Assembly: GCF_002807685.1 (NCBI RefSeq)
Contig: NZ_PEAX01000001.1
Location: forward strand, 124,001-188,000
Direction: 5' to 3'
Origin: Neoalteromonas flava
Lineage (GTDB): Bacteria; Pseudomonadota; Gammaproteobacteria; Enterobacterales; Alteromonadaceae
DNA: 64,000 nt
Under the pieces are notes generated by a model. The model had not been told where the DNA came from, did not search any database, and saw only the letters and a list, made by a program, of their open reading frames with translations. The position numbers and the translations under genes are program-made. This document shows positions 18,883 through 28,348 of the stretch, in pieces. The number at the start of each line of letters is the position of its first letter. Within the stretch, counting starts at the first letter, position 1.

Positions 18883-19776
18883 CTAATCGTTGGTGACATC
18901 AATCCATAAAGACGAATCATTCAATGGCGTTTGCTCACTTAACAAGGGATTGTCGAGTTGAAAAACACGACGGTTGCTCAGATTAAAAGTTTCAATCAAA
19001 CCGCCATAGTGTTGCATGAATAGTTCATCAAAAGAGCCGTCTTCTAAGGCTCGACGTAATCCAGTTTCAAGCAATTTTGCCAACGTTGGATTAGCTCGGT
19101 TGACGAAGTAATACATGGCTGCTGGGTATTGAATAGCCAAGTTTTGTTCTAATACAATATCCGTATCGACCCCTGACATCCCAACTTCACTCATCACTTC
19201 CACGACTGAGCGAGGAAAAAAATCAGCTTGAAACCGACTTAGCATGGCAAAATTATCTAAGTATTCAGTAGCCGAAGCCACATCAAACCCATTCGATTGT
19301 AGAATTTTAGTGTCTGGCCAATCTTCTCCCTGCACGGGTACATACCGCTGCAAGGCTGCCAATGATTGTACAGCATTGAACTCGCGTTGTTTGTCACGAT
19401 GGATTAAAAACACCCGCAATCCAATAAGGCCTTTAAAAATGGGGATACGGATAGGCAACAAGTCCTTCTCTCGTTGCTCATCGGTCATACTCCAAACCAC
19501 ATTAACCGAGCGATTCTCGCGCAATTGCCGCAAGGATTTGCCCTGCAGCATAATCCGATCAGACGACAACAGCTGATAGCGTACCCCCGTCTTTTCTAAT
19601 GCTAACGTTAACAGCTCAACCGGGTAATTATTGCGCAAATCGCCTTCGTTTAAGGCGCGCGGATAGGTAATGTTCCATACGGCAGCAAAGCCATTGAACG
19701 ACGGTATCAATCCCAGCACGATCAACCCAATATAAAACACACCAGGTATTCGACAACGGCTAAACCGTGAATTCAT
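18883..19776 (-). CDS. Periplasmic solute-binding-like protein (SBP_bac_3 fold)
   Basis: The 297-residue protein has an N-terminal signal sequence (hydrophobic residues ~12-31, cleavage near GFA). The body resembles the type-2 periplasmic binding proteins related to amino-acid binding proteins, with Tyr-Pro near the N-terminus (ITYPRALNEG) and a closing LRRALEDGSFDELFMQHYGG segment. No permease or ATPase lies nearby, so it is not part of a complete ABC importer here. It starts immediately after the stop of the NTF2-like gene and is the third gene of a queE operon. Ligand unknown. Confidence 0.7.
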   Translation of the reverse strand: MNSRFSRCRIPGVFYIGLIVLGLIPSFNGFAAVWNITYPRALNEGDLRNNYPVELLTLALEKTGVRYQLLSSDRIMLQGKSLRQLRENRSVNVVWSMTDEQREKDLLPIRIPIFKGLIGLRVFLIHRDKQREFNAVQSLAALQRYVPVQGEDWPDTKILQSNGFDVASATEYLDNFAMLSRFQADFFPRSVVEVMSEVGMSGVDTDIVLEQNLAIQYPAAMYYFVNRANPTLAKLLETGLRRALEDGSFDELFMQHYGGLIETFNLSNRRVFQLDNPLLSEQTPLNDSSLWIDVTND

Positions 19777-20217
19777 CTATGCCTCCAGCGTTGAACACAT
19801 ATCTTCAATCGCGCGCTCTTCCTCATCTATTACCGAGACAATAATATCAAATCCGTATTCACCGCCCTTCTCTAATGTGTAAGAGGTAGCACAAGTCAAA
19901 CATACATCATTCTGGCTGTTTTTAATTTGCCACCTGACTTTGGCAAACAAGACTCGATCGGAAAGGGACATTGCGTGCACAATGGTTGCATCATGTTGGA
20001 TTGCGTTGGCTTGTTGGCAGCGTTCAAATAGACGAGTTAGACGCTGGGTAACTTCTTCAGTGGTGGAGCATACGACTTTGTCGTCGTTAGAAACAAAAAC
20101 GCTAGGCACATGATAGAACGCCAACAACTCGCTTAACGAGACTTCACTCATTGCATGACTGAGAGAGTTAAAGAACTGCTCAAGCGCCTGTTCATCCTGA
20201 GTACTGATCACGATCAC
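19777..20217 (-). CDS. Small NTF2/SnoaL-like protein, function unknown
   Basis: The 146-residue protein resembles NTF2-like (DUF4440/SnoaL) folds: an N-terminal helix, AFYHVPSVFV strand, a helical LTRLFERCQQANA segment and alternating strands (ATIVHAMSLSDRVLFAKVRWQI). No catalytic motif can be assigned. The GTG start overlaps the queE stop as GTGA, which points to coupled translation with queE. The stop abuts the solute-binding-like gene without a gap. Family assignment is tentative. Confidence 0.6.
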   Translation of the reverse strand: MIVISTQDEQALEQFFNSLSHAMSEVSLSELLAFYHVPSVFVSNDDKVVCSTTEEVTQRLTRLFERCQQANAIQHDATIVHAMSLSDRVLFAKVRWQIKNSQNDVCLTCATSYTLEKGGEYGFDIIVSVIDEEERAIEDMCSTLEA

Positions 20218-20882
20218 TCTATCCCCAAATACTTATGTGTTTGTAACGATAGCCGCCAGTTTCGTTGGATACAAGTGCTGATTGCTAATTCTGTTGCACG
20301 TGGGCGTTGTGAGATTGGCTGCAGGCTAATGCTTACATCGTCGCGTACAGGGTTATCTGCGAGTAAAGCGTCTAAATCATCAATGTGTTTTTGCATGGCT
20401 ATCGGGTGTTTCACTTCATTTGCGCGCGCCATCGCGCTTGGCAACACTGAATAACCTCCCGGCATATCAATTTTTGGTGATACGGTAACCCATGTGGCGT
20501 CATCACAGCGCACCTCGAAGGTACCGCTGGTTTCTATTTGGGTACTAAATCCTTGGGCATGCAGGGTTTGGGTCAAATCGGTAAGATCATACATACAAGG
20601 TTCCCCACCGGTGATCACAACGTGCCTTGCGGTGTAATGCTCCTGAGCAAAAACCTGGATTAAATCACTAACCGTTAAGTTGCTGTATTGCGGTGAGTCA
20701 GCGCGCTTTGCCAGAAGGTCCGTGACTGGGATTTGCGCACTGTCGTCTACAACCCAAGTATGCTGGGTATCACACCAAGGACACCCGACTGGACAGCCCT
20801 GTAAGCGCACAAAAATCGCGGGGACGCCGGTAAAACTACCCTCTCCCTGGATCGTTTCAAAAACTTCGTTTACTTTCAACAT
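20214..20882 (-). CDS. queE: 7-carboxy-7-deazaguanine synthase
   Basis: QueE is the radical-SAM enzyme that contracts 6-carboxytetrahydropterin to 7-carboxy-7-deazaguanine, the step before QueC in preQ0 and queuosine synthesis. The 222-residue protein has a variant cluster motif CPVGCPWC (CxxxCxxC), ETIQGEGSFTG at the N-terminus, ITGGEP and a QIETSGT segment. It is divergent from queC across 94 bases, so one control region can serve both. I see no preQ1 riboswitch there. Confidence 0.92.
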   Translation of the reverse strand: MLKVNEVFETIQGEGSFTGVPAIFVRLQGCPVGCPWCDTQHTWVVDDSAQIPVTDLLAKRADSPQYSNLTVSDLIQVFAQEHYTARHVVITGGEPCMYDLTDLTQTLHAQGFSTQIETSGTFEVRCDDATWVTVSPKIDMPGGYSVLPSAMARANEVKHPIAMQKHIDDLDALLADNPVRDDVSISLQPISQRPRATELAISTCIQRNWRLSLQTHKYLGIE

Positions 20883-20976
20883 ATCAATCTGGGTAAATAC
20901 TCTATACTTGGGATTTTAACAGGGATCGCATACACTGCGCGCAAATTATTTAGATATAACGGAGATTTAAGCGCCT

Positions 20977-21642
20977 ATGCCTAAAGATATCGCGGTCGTC
21001 GTCTACTCTGGTGGAATGGATTCTTATACGGTTTTACATAAGGCGCTGCAATCACACGCGCAGATTGCGGCTGTTTCATTCAATTACGGTCAGCGTCACA
21101 GTAAAGAACTAGACGTTGCCGCCAGTGTTTGCAGCACTCTGGGTATTGAGCATAAAGTCGTAGACGTCACCAGTATCAATCAACTACTCGCTGGTTCTGC
21201 ACTAACCTCGGATATTGACGTTCCTGAAGGGCACTATGAGGAGCCGTCAATGCAGCAAACCGTGGTCCCCAATCGAAATATGATTTTGCTTTCGCTTGCC
21301 GTCGGTTATGCGGTGTCGATCGGCGCTGAAAAAGTCTACTACGGTGCGCATTCTGGCGATCATGCGATTTACCCTGATTGTCGACCTGAGTTTGTTCAAA
21401 AAATGAATGCAGTTTGTCAAATTGCCAACTATCAGGCTGTAGAAATCGCCACACCGTATCTATATGAAAGTAAAACGGCTATCTTAACTGATGGATTGGC
21501 GATGGGCTTAGACTACAGCAACACTTGGACTTGCTATAACGGTCGTGAACGTGCCTGCGGTAAATGTGGTGCTTGTCAGGAAAGATTGGAAGCGTTTCGA
21601 GATAATAATGCCGTCGACCCACTAAATTACGAGGACATTTGA
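20977..21642 (+). CDS. queC: 7-cyano-7-deazaguanine synthase
   Basis: QueC converts 7-carboxy-7-deazaguanine to preQ0 with ATP and ammonia. The 221-residue protein has the PP-loop SGGMDS near residue 11, an ARxxH-like [14 protein letters not shown] stretch and the zinc site near the C-terminus (CYNG...CGKCGAC). A good ribosome-binding site (GGAG) precedes ATG 20977. The gene ends in a hairpin shared with the convergent LysR gene. Confidence 0.95.
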   Translation: MPKDIAVVVYSGGMDSYTVLHKALQSHAQIAAVSFNYGQRHSKELDVAASVCSTLGIEHKVVDVTSINQLLAGSALTSDIDVPEGHYEEPSMQQTVVPNRNMILLSLAVGYAVSIGAEKVYYGAHSGDHAIYPDCRPEFVQKMNAVCQIANYQAVEIATPYLYESKTAILTDGLAMGLDYSNTWTCYNGRERACGKCGACQERLEAFRDNNAVDPLNYEDI

Positions 21643-21670
21643 GGCGCCTAGCTTTGCGCTAACCGCCTCA
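21640..21670. terminator. Hairpin between convergent queC and LysR genes
   Basis: TGAGGCG, starting at the queC stop codon, pairs with CGCCTCA at 21664-21670, and an inner TAGC/GCTA stem extends it. No clear T run follows, so termination strength is uncertain. Confidence 0.45.
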
Positions 21671-21683
21671 CTCAATTGAAGTC

Positions 21684-22610
21684 CTACTTTTGGCTTTCAG
21701 TGATAAAATAAGAAAGTTCTTTGATGCAGTGTCTAAGGACCGGATTCAAGCGGGTGTTTTTGCCGTTCATAATGAATAACTCATGCGAGAATTTAAATAA
21801 CTCACCATTCGCAATCGGAACCAGACCCAAGCTAGCACCCTGCTCCTTGCGCATGTAATCCGGTAATAAACCGACGTATTCGCCAGTCATGATTGCAGAC
21901 ATACAAGCGTCATAGGAGTCTGAGAAGGTTTGAATCGCTAAGCGGCGTTCGTCTTCAATATAATTCGCTGAGGAAAGGCCACTGATACCTATCGCAGGGT
22001 AATCTTCAATCCTTACATCCTGGGGTAATTCTATATCACGATACTTGGCCAATGGGTGGGTTGGCGCACAATATAACCGCCCATCGCACGAGGTTCCTGT
22101 GGGGTGAAAGGTTACCGATTCAGGTTTAACCATGTCATAGGTTGACACCACAAGGTGACATTCGCCAGAAACCGCCACATGCTCAACTTCATTGTATAAG
22201 CGAGTTTGAATGTTGACGTGGATATCATCAAACTTTTTCATCGTGCTCTTTACCGCTTTACTGATGGCTAATTGCATCGAAAGCGGCAAACCTGCCATCA
22301 TTACAATAGTAATGTGGCCAGAATAATCGTCATGCAGGCTTTTAAGGTTAAACACAAAGTTATCGAAAGCGTTAAAAATACGTTTGGTTTCCTGGAAAAC
22401 CATTTCGCCTTCTTTGGTCATTTGAAAGCCGCCTCGTCCACGATGACAAAGCACGAGGTCCAGACGTTCCTCTAACTTTTTGATTGCTGCACTGATATTC
22501 GGGCGTTGCATACGCAACACAGGCTCAGCGGCGGTAAAGCCATTACAGCTGGCTACTGCGTAAAAAACACGCAGCAACTTAATGTCAGATTCTTGAAGAC
22601 GATTTAGCAT
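21684..22610 (-). CDS. LysR-family transcriptional regulator
   Basis: The 308-residue protein has the N-terminal winged helix-turn-helix of LysR regulators (residues ~7-68, with AVASCNGFTAAEPVLRMQRP and ISAAIKKLEERL) and a C-terminal substrate-binding domain. The recognition helix carries RPNIS in place of the usual SQPALS-like sequence. Neighbouring genes give no clear target; MATE-uvrB upstream and queC downstream are the candidates. No divergent partner gene exists. Confidence 0.9.
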   Translation of the reverse strand: MLNRLQESDIKLLRVFYAVASCNGFTAAEPVLRMQRPNISAAIKKLEERLDLVLCHRGRGGFQMTKEGEMVFQETKRIFNAFDNFVFNLKSLHDDYSGHITIVMMAGLPLSMQLAISKAVKSTMKKFDDIHVNIQTRLYNEVEHVAVSGECHLVVSTYDMVKPESVTFHPTGTSCDGRLYCAPTHPLAKYRDIELPQDVRIEDYPAIGISGLSSANYIEDERRLAIQTFSDSYDACMSAIMTGEYVGLLPDYMRKEQGASLGLVPIANGELFKFSHELFIMNGKNTRLNPVLRHCIKELSYFITESQK

Positions 22611-22688
22611 GGTGCACCATTTATAGGTATAGTTATTGATACGCTTTGCTAATAGTAGGCAAGCGCGCAGCTAAATACAACGCTTAAT

Positions 22689-24704
22689 TTACGATAGCGC
22701 AACGATTTGCTTGCGCAAATGTTCAACTTCATCGCGCAGACTAGCAGCCTTTTCAAATTCAAGCTCTCGTGCGTATTCAAACATCTGCTTTTCCAACGCA
22801 GCAACCTGCTCCATTAATTCTGTCGCAGTCAGAGCCTTGTAGGTCTTCTGCTTTTCAGCCACTTTGCGCAGTTTGATTTTACCGGAAGCAGGATGCGCAC
22901 TGTCACCAAGATCCATGATGTCCGTTATCGGTTTATTCAGCCGCATGGGAACAACGTTATTGGCTTTATTATAAGCCTCTTGCTTTTCCCGCCGTCGATT
23001 AGTTTCATCAATCGCTTTTTGCATGCTGCCAGTGACTTTATCAGCGTACATTATGGCTTTACCATTCACATGTCGTGCGGCGCGGCCAATGGTTTGGATC
23101 AATGATTTCTCAGCCCGTAAAAAGCCCTCCTTGTCGGCATCTAGAATAGCAACCAGTGACACCTCCGGCATATCCAAGCCTTCACGCAAAAGATTGATCC
23201 CTACTAAGACATCAAATTTACCCAGACGCAGATCACGAATAATTTCAATGCGCTCGACGGTGTCTATATCTGAATGTAGGTAGCGCACTTTAACCCCATG
23301 CTCATTCAAATACTCGCTAAGGTCTTCAGCCATACGCTTGGTCAAAGTCGTGATCAATACCCGCTCATCTTTTTGCACGCAGGCGTGGATTTCTGAGAGT
23401 ACATCATCGACTTGTGTCGCTACAGGGCGGATCTCAATTTGCGGATCCAGCAAACCCGTTGGGCGCACCACTTGTTCCACAACATCGTTATCACAACGTT
23501 CAAGTTCATAGTTGCCTGGCGTGGCAGAAACATAAATCGTTTGCGGTGATATGTGTTCAAATTCCTCGAACTTCAAAGGACGATTGTCGAGCGCCGACGG
23601 TAAACGGAAACCATACTCCACTAGGGTTTCCTTGCGTGAACGGTCACCTTTATACATGGCACCGATTTGCGATACTGTTACGTGAGACTCATCAATAAAT
23701 AGCAAGCCATCTGGCGGGAAGTAATCCAACAAGGTGGGTGGAGGCTCGCCCGGCGCTCGACCTGAAAGGTAGCGCGAATAGTTCTCGATACCCGAGCAAT
23801 ACCCCAACTCAAGCATCATTTCGATATCAAACTGGGTACGTTGACTGATGCGCTGTTCTTCAAGCAGCTTTTGATTGTCTTTTAATTGAGCGCGACGTTC
23901 TTTTAACTCGACTTTAATGTGCTCAATTGCATTAAGAATTTTCTCACGCGGCGTAACGTAATGGGTTTTAGGGAAAACCGTCGTGCGCACAACCTGTTTA
24001 TCTACAGCACCGGTAAGCGGATCAAAAATACTTATTTTATCGATTTCCTCATCAAACAACTCAACCCGCACTGCAAATTTGTCTGAATCAGCCGGATAGA
24101 TGTCGATAACATCGCCCCGCACACGAAAGTTACCGCGTTCAAAGGCTATATCATTGCGTGTATATTGCAGTTCAGCCAAGCGACGCAAAATATCGCGCTG
24201 GTCCATAGTATCGCCCTGACGCAAATGCAACAGCATCTTCATATACGACTTGGGATCTCCTAAACCATAAATGGCTGAGACACTGGCAATAATCACCACA
24301 TCACGTCGCTCCATTAGCGCTTTAGTCGCAGACAAACGCATTTGCTCAATGTGATCATTGATGGACGCGTCCTTTTCGATAAAGGTGTCTGTGGTCGGCA
24401 CATAGGCTTCAGGTTGGTAGTAATCGTAATAAGATACGAAATACTCCACTGCATTATGGGGAAAGAATTCTTTCATCTCGCCATATAATTGCGCAGCAAG
24501 TGTTTTGTTGTGCGCTAAGATCAAGGTTGGACGCTGCACGTTAGCAATCACATTAGCCATGGTGAAGGTTTTGCCTGATCCCGTCACTCCCAGCAAAGTT
24601 TGCGTTGCAAGGCCATCATCCAAACCTTCGACCAGAGCTTGAATAGCTTTCGGCTGGTCTCCAGCTGGCTGGTATTGTGACACTAATTCAAACTGCTTAC
24701 TCAT
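22689..24704 (-). CDS. uvrB: Excinuclease ABC subunit B
   Basis: UvrB is the damage-verifying helicase-like core of nucleotide excision repair. The 671-residue protein shows Walker A GVTGSGKT at residues 39-46, the Tyr-rich beta-hairpin region ([12 protein letters not shown]), DEAD-like box IDESH, helicase motif [11 protein letters not shown] and the C-terminal UVR motif ([12 protein letters not shown]). It starts 2 bases after the MATE gene, so its main promoter probably lies upstream of MATE. An SOS box was sought there and only a weak distant candidate found. Confidence 0.97.
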   Translation of the reverse strand: MSKQFELVSQYQPAGDQPKAIQALVEGLDDGLATQTLLGVTGSGKTFTMANVIANVQRPTLILAHNKTLAAQLYGEMKEFFPHNAVEYFVSYYDYYQPEAYVPTTDTFIEKDASINDHIEQMRLSATKALMERRDVVIIASVSAIYGLGDPKSYMKMLLHLRQGDTMDQRDILRRLAELQYTRNDIAFERGNFRVRGDVIDIYPADSDKFAVRVELFDEEIDKISIFDPLTGAVDKQVVRTTVFPKTHYVTPREKILNAIEHIKVELKERRAQLKDNQKLLEEQRISQRTQFDIEMMLELGYCSGIENYSRYLSGRAPGEPPPTLLDYFPPDGLLFIDESHVTVSQIGAMYKGDRSRKETLVEYGFRLPSALDNRPLKFEEFEHISPQTIYVSATPGNYELERCDNDVVEQVVRPTGLLDPQIEIRPVATQVDDVLSEIHACVQKDERVLITTLTKRMAEDLSEYLNEHGVKVRYLHSDIDTVERIEIIRDLRLGKFDVLVGINLLREGLDMPEVSLVAILDADKEGFLRAEKSLIQTIGRAARHVNGKAIMYADKVTGSMQKAIDETNRRREKQEAYNKANNVVPMRLNKPITDIMDLGDSAHPASGKIKLRKVAEKQKTYKALTATELMEQVAALEKQMFEYARELEFEKAASLRDEVEHLRKQIVALS

Positions 24705-24706
24705 GC

Positions 24707-26077
24707 TTAACCTTTACTATTCTCAAGCAGGGCATTGTCAATGTCGCGGTTTATTGCCCGGCTAAACCAGTAGAAAGACACTACTGCCATGAGCAAATTG
24801 GCGATAACACTTCCCCAGAATAAGCCTTCTAATTGGTACAAGAGACTTCCAATAAACGCGATAGGTACGAAGAAAACGAACAATCGGATGATACTCAATA
24901 CTAATGCTGACATCGGTTTGTGCATCGCGTTAAACGACGAGTTGGTTAAAATAACGATACCCTGCAAACCATAGCCTAGCGGCACGATCATTAAAAACAA
25001 TTGGATCAAGCCAGCAACATAGGTGTCATCGGTGAATGCAGCAGCTATCCACGGAGATATTAACGCCATGATGACGAATATGCCGAGTTGCCACAACAAC
25101 ACAAACTTAACGCTTAATGTGTACGCTTGCTGAACGCGTTCGACCTTGCCCGCACCAAAGTTTTGGCTAATAAACGGTGGCAATGACATAGACATAGCCA
25201 ATATTACGATACACGCAATGGACTCTAACCGATTACCAACTCCCCAGGCAGCTACGGCGCCAGCCCCGTAAACTGATACAACTTTAGTCAGTACTCCTCC
25301 GGCAATCGGCGTCAGCATATTGGCACCCGCCGCAGGTAAGCCAATCTTTAAAATGTTTACACTGGTAAAACGTAATTCCGCGAGAGTGAGCAATCGAGGC
25401 ATCATTAAATTGCGGCGGATCAACAACGCTAAAATCCAAATGACGCCAAATCCCCATGCGATCATTGTGGCAACAGCTGCTCCTTGGATCCCCATCGCTG
25501 GGATAGGCCCAAAACCAAAAATGAGTAGCGGATCAAGTAACGCGTTTATCCCGCCCCCGGCTGCCATAATAATACTAGGTGTTTTGGTATCACCGGACGC
25601 ACGCAACACACTATTGCCGACCATGGGTAATGCCAGAAATACCCCGGCAGCGTACCAAACCAACATGTAGTCATAAATATAAGGCATTAAGGCAGGGGTT
25701 GCGCCAAGTAACAAAAAGATGGGTTCAATCGTCAGTACACCCGCAATAGCCAGTACCCCAACCATCAGCGTTGCCAACATTAAAGAGCCAGTCGCAAACT
25801 CACGGGCATGAGTTTGGTCACCACTGCCGAGATAGCGCCCAATAATCGCAGAGGTTCCAATCCCCAAACCGATATTTAGACTGATCAAAGTAAAGGTAAC
25901 CGGAAAGGTAAAGCTGATCGCAGCGAGCTGCTCGGTCCCTAACAAGCTGACAAAAAATGTATCCACTAGGCCGAAGGTCATTAACATGATCATGCCAAGG
26001 ATCATAGGCATTGTCATGGTTCTCAACGTTAGGGCAATATCGCCGGTTAGCATATTCGTAGGAGATTTAGCACTCAC
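24707..26077 (-). CDS. MATE-family efflux transporter
   Basis: The 456-residue protein has about 12 hydrophobic helices in two similar halves. It shows MATE landmarks such as [21 protein letters not shown] in the first helices and the second-half [13 protein letters not shown] region. The family exports cationic drugs or metabolites using Na+ or H+. It is the first gene of a tight pair with uvrB. The control region is a long AT-rich non-coding stretch. Confidence 0.9.
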   Translation of the reverse strand: MSAKSPTNMLTGDIALTLRTMTMPMILGMIMLMTFGLVDTFFVSLLGTEQLAAISFTFPVTFTLISLNIGLGIGTSAIIGRYLGSGDQTHAREFATGSLMLATLMVGVLAIAGVLTIEPIFLLLGATPALMPYIYDYMLVWYAAGVFLALPMVGNSVLRASGDTKTPSIIMAAGGGINALLDPLLIFGFGPIPAMGIQGAAVATMIAWGFGVIWILALLIRRNLMMPRLLTLAELRFTSVNILKIGLPAAGANMLTPIAGGVLTKVVSVYGAGAVAAWGVGNRLESIACIVILAMSMSLPPFISQNFGAGKVERVQQAYTLSVKFVLLWQLGIFVIMALISPWIAAAFTDDTYVAGLIQLFLMIVPLGYGLQGIVILTNSSFNAMHKPMSALVLSIIRLFVFFVPIAFIGSLLYQLEGLFWGSVIANLLMAVVSFYWFSRAINRDIDNALLENSKG

Positions 26078-26371
26078 TTACATTCTCGATTAATTGAAAG
26101 CCGTCATCGGCGAATCGTCCATGGTAACAATAAAGTCTGCACTTGCCCTCATTCATTTATCGTTTTAATCACGTTTTCTATCGCTAACGATGTGGGCTAG
26201 CAAAACCATGACATTTCCTCCCTCTTGAGTAGCTTCCATACCAAATTCACCGACTTGCATTCAACGTCAATTCTATGACAAAGACGGGTGTAACTCCTTC
26301 AGCGGGGAGGAAAAAACGCTCCTTTTAGGCCTCGCTCGGTTAATTAACACACAGGCAGAACGGCGACGTAA

Positions 26372-26393
26372 TTGATCATCTACACATGATCAA
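26372..26393. promoter_or_regulatory. Perfect inverted repeat, operator candidate
   Basis: TTGATCAT and ATGATCAA are separated by six bases. Each arm contains a GATC Dam-type site. It lies about 295 bases upstream of the MATE start. The binding protein is unknown. Confidence 0.35.
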
Positions 26394-26514
26394 CCATTAT
26401 TTCACAGAAAAATTCCAGATCATTGTTTTTATTGATTATTTTTTAATTTTTCCATACTTATCTATTTTTACTATTGACATCATTTATAGATTTATATGGG
26501 GTAGTACAAATTGT

Positions 26515-26549
26515 TTATTCACACATTTATCCACAGATTTAGTGGATAA
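26515..26549. other. Cluster of three DnaA boxes (DARS-like candidate)
   Basis: TTATTCACA (26515-26523) and TTATCCACA (26527-26535) both fit the DnaA-box consensus TTATNCACA and stand in tandem three bases apart. A third box, TTATCCACT on the minus strand (26541-26549), faces them after five bases. All lie in AT-rich DNA. No dnaA, dnaN, gyrB, rpmH or mnmG gene is near, so a replication origin is unlikely. A DnaA-titrating or DnaA-reactivating locus is the better guess. Confidence 0.55.
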
Positions 26550-26656
26550 CTAAGAAAACTCAATAAAACCGCCACGTTAATGGCGATTGGTTAAAAATTA
26601 GGTAAGTTGTTACTAACCTTTGTTTGCCCATCCTTTCATTACACTTTTATTAAACA

Positions 26657-26672
26657 CTGAACAACCGTACAG
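26657..26672. promoter_or_regulatory. Weak LexA-box-like site
   Basis: CTG-N10-CAG with flanks CACTG...CAGTG resembles the SOS box, but one half-site has CTGA instead of CTGT. It lies about 580 bases upstream of MATE-uvrB, far for direct repression. Confidence 0.2.
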
Positions 26673-26688
26673 TGGTCAACGGTTTTTT
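26663..26688 (+). terminator. Small terminator-like hairpin in the intergenic region
   Basis: AACCGT and ACGGTT enclose ten bases and run into TTTT. No gene precedes it on this strand, so it would end a short untranslated transcript if it is functional. Confidence 0.3.
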
Positions 26689-26834
26689 AATAACTTTTGT
26701 TCAGCATTTTGATTTTTTTATTTCATTTAGTAATTAGTAGTAGATTTAATAACCTGCGATGTAATCACGTTTTCGGCTTATTGTTTAAAAAAAGTTCGAC
26801 TAAGAGATATTTTAAAAAATAGCTCATACAAATG

Positions 26835-26863
26835 TTGACACCAAAGCGCTTGCTCTTTAATAT
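26835..26863 (+). promoter_or_regulatory. Sigma-70 promoter of the tRNA-Asn pair
   Basis: A consensus -35 TTGACA (26835-26840) is followed by exactly 17 bases and -10 TAATAT (26858-26863). The GC-rich start region (TCGCGTCCG) is typical of stringently controlled stable-RNA promoters. Confidence 0.85.
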
Positions 26864-26884
26864 TCGCGTCCGTTGAAAAGCAGG

Positions 26885-26961
26885 TCCCCCTTAGCTCAGT
26901 TGGTTAGAGCGACGGACTGTTAATCCGCAGGTCCCCCGTTCAAGTCGGGGAGGGGGAGCCA
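26885..26961 (+). tRNA. tRNA-Asn (anticodon GTT), copy 1
   Basis: The 77-base gene folds as a cloverleaf. Its acceptor arm TCCCCCT/AGGGGGA leads to an encoded 3' CCA. The D loop contains AGCTCAGTTGGTTAGAGC, the anticodon GTT is at 26919-26921 in ACTGTTAA, and the T loop has GTTCAAGTC. It is the first of two identical tandem genes behind a strong promoter. Confidence 0.97.
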
Positions 26962-26981
26962 CTTTTCACGTGCAAAATTGT

Positions 26982-27058
26982 TCCCCCTTAGCTCAGTTGG
27001 TTAGAGCGACGGACTGTTAATCCGCAGGTCCCCCGTTCAAGTCGGGGAGGGGGAGCCA
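26982..27058 (+). tRNA. tRNA-Asn (anticodon GTT), copy 2
   Basis: This copy is identical to copy 1 over all 77 bases including CCA. Identity continues for five bases downstream (to 27063), giving an 82-base direct repeat. The 20-base spacer contains no promoter, so both tRNAs are cut from one transcript. Confidence 0.97.
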
Positions 27059-27197
27059 CTTTTGTGTCGCTCCGCATATTTCTGCAATAACCATAGATTT
27101 ATCAAGTTGTTAATTGTTGCGTAAACAGCGATAATCACGATTCGCTCGTAAGTTGTATTTCTGCCCCTGTGGCACCCAACGCAAAGACGCTTATTAG

Positions 27198-27779
27198 ATG
27201 ACTGAATTCTTCTTATTGTTGGTAAGTACCGTGCTGGTCAATAACTTTGTTTTGGTCAAGTTTCTCGGCCTCTGCCCGTTTATGGGCGTTTCCAGTAAAT
27301 TAGAAACCGCAATCGGCATGTCTATGGCGACAACTTTCGTGTTGACGCTAGCTTCGATGTCATCCTATTTAGTCGAAACTTACATATTGTTACCGCTTGG
27401 TATCGAATACTTACGCACATTGAGTTTTATTTTGGTGATCGCGGTTGTCGTTCAATTCACCGAAATGGTCGTGCATAAAACGAGCCCGACCTTATATCGC
27501 CTGTTAGGTATCTTTTTACCCTTAATCACAACCAATTGCGCAGTTCTAGGAGTGGCGTTGTTGAATATTACCGAGCAACATTCCTTTTTAGAGTCCATCT
27601 TTTATGGATTTGGTGCTGCGGTAGGTTTCTCACTGGTTTTAATTATGTTTGCAGCAATGCGAGAGCGACTGGCTGCGGCAGATGTTCCGGTGCCCTTTAG
27701 AGGCGCAGCCATCGGTATGATAACGGCGGGACTGATGTCATTGGCATTTATGGGATTTGTGGGGCTGGTTAAATTCTAA
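27198..27779 (+). CDS. rsxA: Rsx/Rnf electron transport complex subunit A
   Basis: RsxA is one of the paired membrane subunits of the Rnf/Rsx complex, which moves electrons between NADH and ferredoxin or reduces SoxR, coupled to ion flow. The 193-residue protein has six membrane helices with the [11 protein letters not shown] motif near residue 23 and the [13 protein letters not shown] repeat half; the two Cys residues help hold an iron-sulfur centre. It starts the operon rsxABCDGE-nth and overlaps rsxB by one base (TAATG). Confidence 0.96.
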   Translation: MTEFFLLLVSTVLVNNFVLVKFLGLCPFMGVSSKLETAIGMSMATTFVLTLASMSSYLVETYILLPLGIEYLRTLSFILVIAVVVQFTEMVVHKTSPTLYRLLGIFLPLITTNCAVLGVALLNITEQHSFLESIFYGFGAAVGFSLVLIMFAAMRERLAAADVPVPFRGAAIGMITAGLMSLAFMGFVGLVKF

Positions 27780-28348
27780 TGACGATGTTAGCAGCGATTA
27801 TTTCACTCGGAGTGTTGGCGCTATTGTTTGGTGCGACTTTGGGTTTTGCTGCGATCAAATTTCGTGTCGAAGGCGACCCCTTAGTTGAGCAGATTGACGA
27901 GATTTTGCCACAAACCCAATGTGGTCAATGTGGGTATCCTGGTTGCAAACCATACGCAGAAGCTATTGCCAACGGTGATGATATTAATAAGTGTCCACCA
28001 GGCGGTGAAGCTACCATAAAAAAGCTCGCTGACTTGATGGGAGTGGAGGCTAAACCACTGGATGCTGCGCATGGCGTGGAAGACGTAAAAAAAGTCGCTT
28101 TTATTCGGGAAGACGAATGTATCGGCTGTACAAAATGCATACAAGCCTGTCCCGTTGATGCCATTCTTGGTGCAGCAAAACAAATGCACACGGTGCTTGT
28201 TGACGAATGTACGGGCTGTGATTTGTGCGTCGATCCTTGCCCCGTCGACTGTATTGATATGGTGCCAGTAAAGCCCACTACACAAACGTGGCAGTGGAAT
28301 TTAGACAACGCGAAAACCGGCGATATCCCGGTTAAGATGGTGTCGTAA
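27779..28348 (+). CDS. rsxB: Rsx/Rnf complex subunit B (ferredoxin-type)
   Basis: RsxB carries electrons on iron-sulfur clusters at the cytoplasmic face. The 189-residue protein has one N-terminal membrane anchor and a CGQCGYPGC cluster domain. Two 4Fe-4S ferredoxin motifs follow ([12 protein letters not shown] and [12 protein letters not shown]). It overlaps both rsxA and rsxC by one base each (TAATG), so expression is tightly coupled. Confidence 0.96.
   Translation: MTMLAAIISLGVLALLFGATLGFAAIKFRVEGDPLVEQIDEILPQTQCGQCGYPGCKPYAEAIANGDDINKCPPGGEATIKKLADLMGVEAKPLDAAHGVEDVKKVAFIREDECIGCTKCIQACPVDAILGAAKQMHTVLVDECTGCDLCVDPCPVDCIDMVPVKPTTQTWQWNLDNAKTGDIPVKMVS

Larger units (their letters stand above)
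26078..26884. other. AT-rich intergenic region between MATE-uvrB and tRNA-Asn genes
   Basis: This 0.8-kb stretch has no convincing gene and is strongly AT-rich from about 26390 to 26860. It holds an 8-bp inverted repeat at 26372-26393, a cluster of three DnaA-box-like 9-mers at 26515-26549, a small hairpin with T run at 26663-26688, a weak LexA-like site overlapping it, and the tRNA promoter at 26835-26863. Its size is out of line with the rest of the window, where gaps are under 300 bases. Confidence 0.8.

Noticed and set aside
20883-20976. PreQ1 riboswitch between queE and queC
   Set aside because: No conserved preQ1 aptamer pattern could be found on either strand; the spacer is only 94 bases and lacks the stem-loop with A-rich tail.
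26657-26672. LexA control of MATE-uvrB
   Set aside because: One half-site is imperfect and the site is about 580 bases from the gene; kept only as a low-confidence feature.
26390-26884. AT-rich region with DnaA boxes as the chromosomal origin oriC
   Set aside because: None of the usual origin neighbours (dnaA, dnaN, gyrB, rpmH, mnmG, parAB) is present, and only three boxes are seen.
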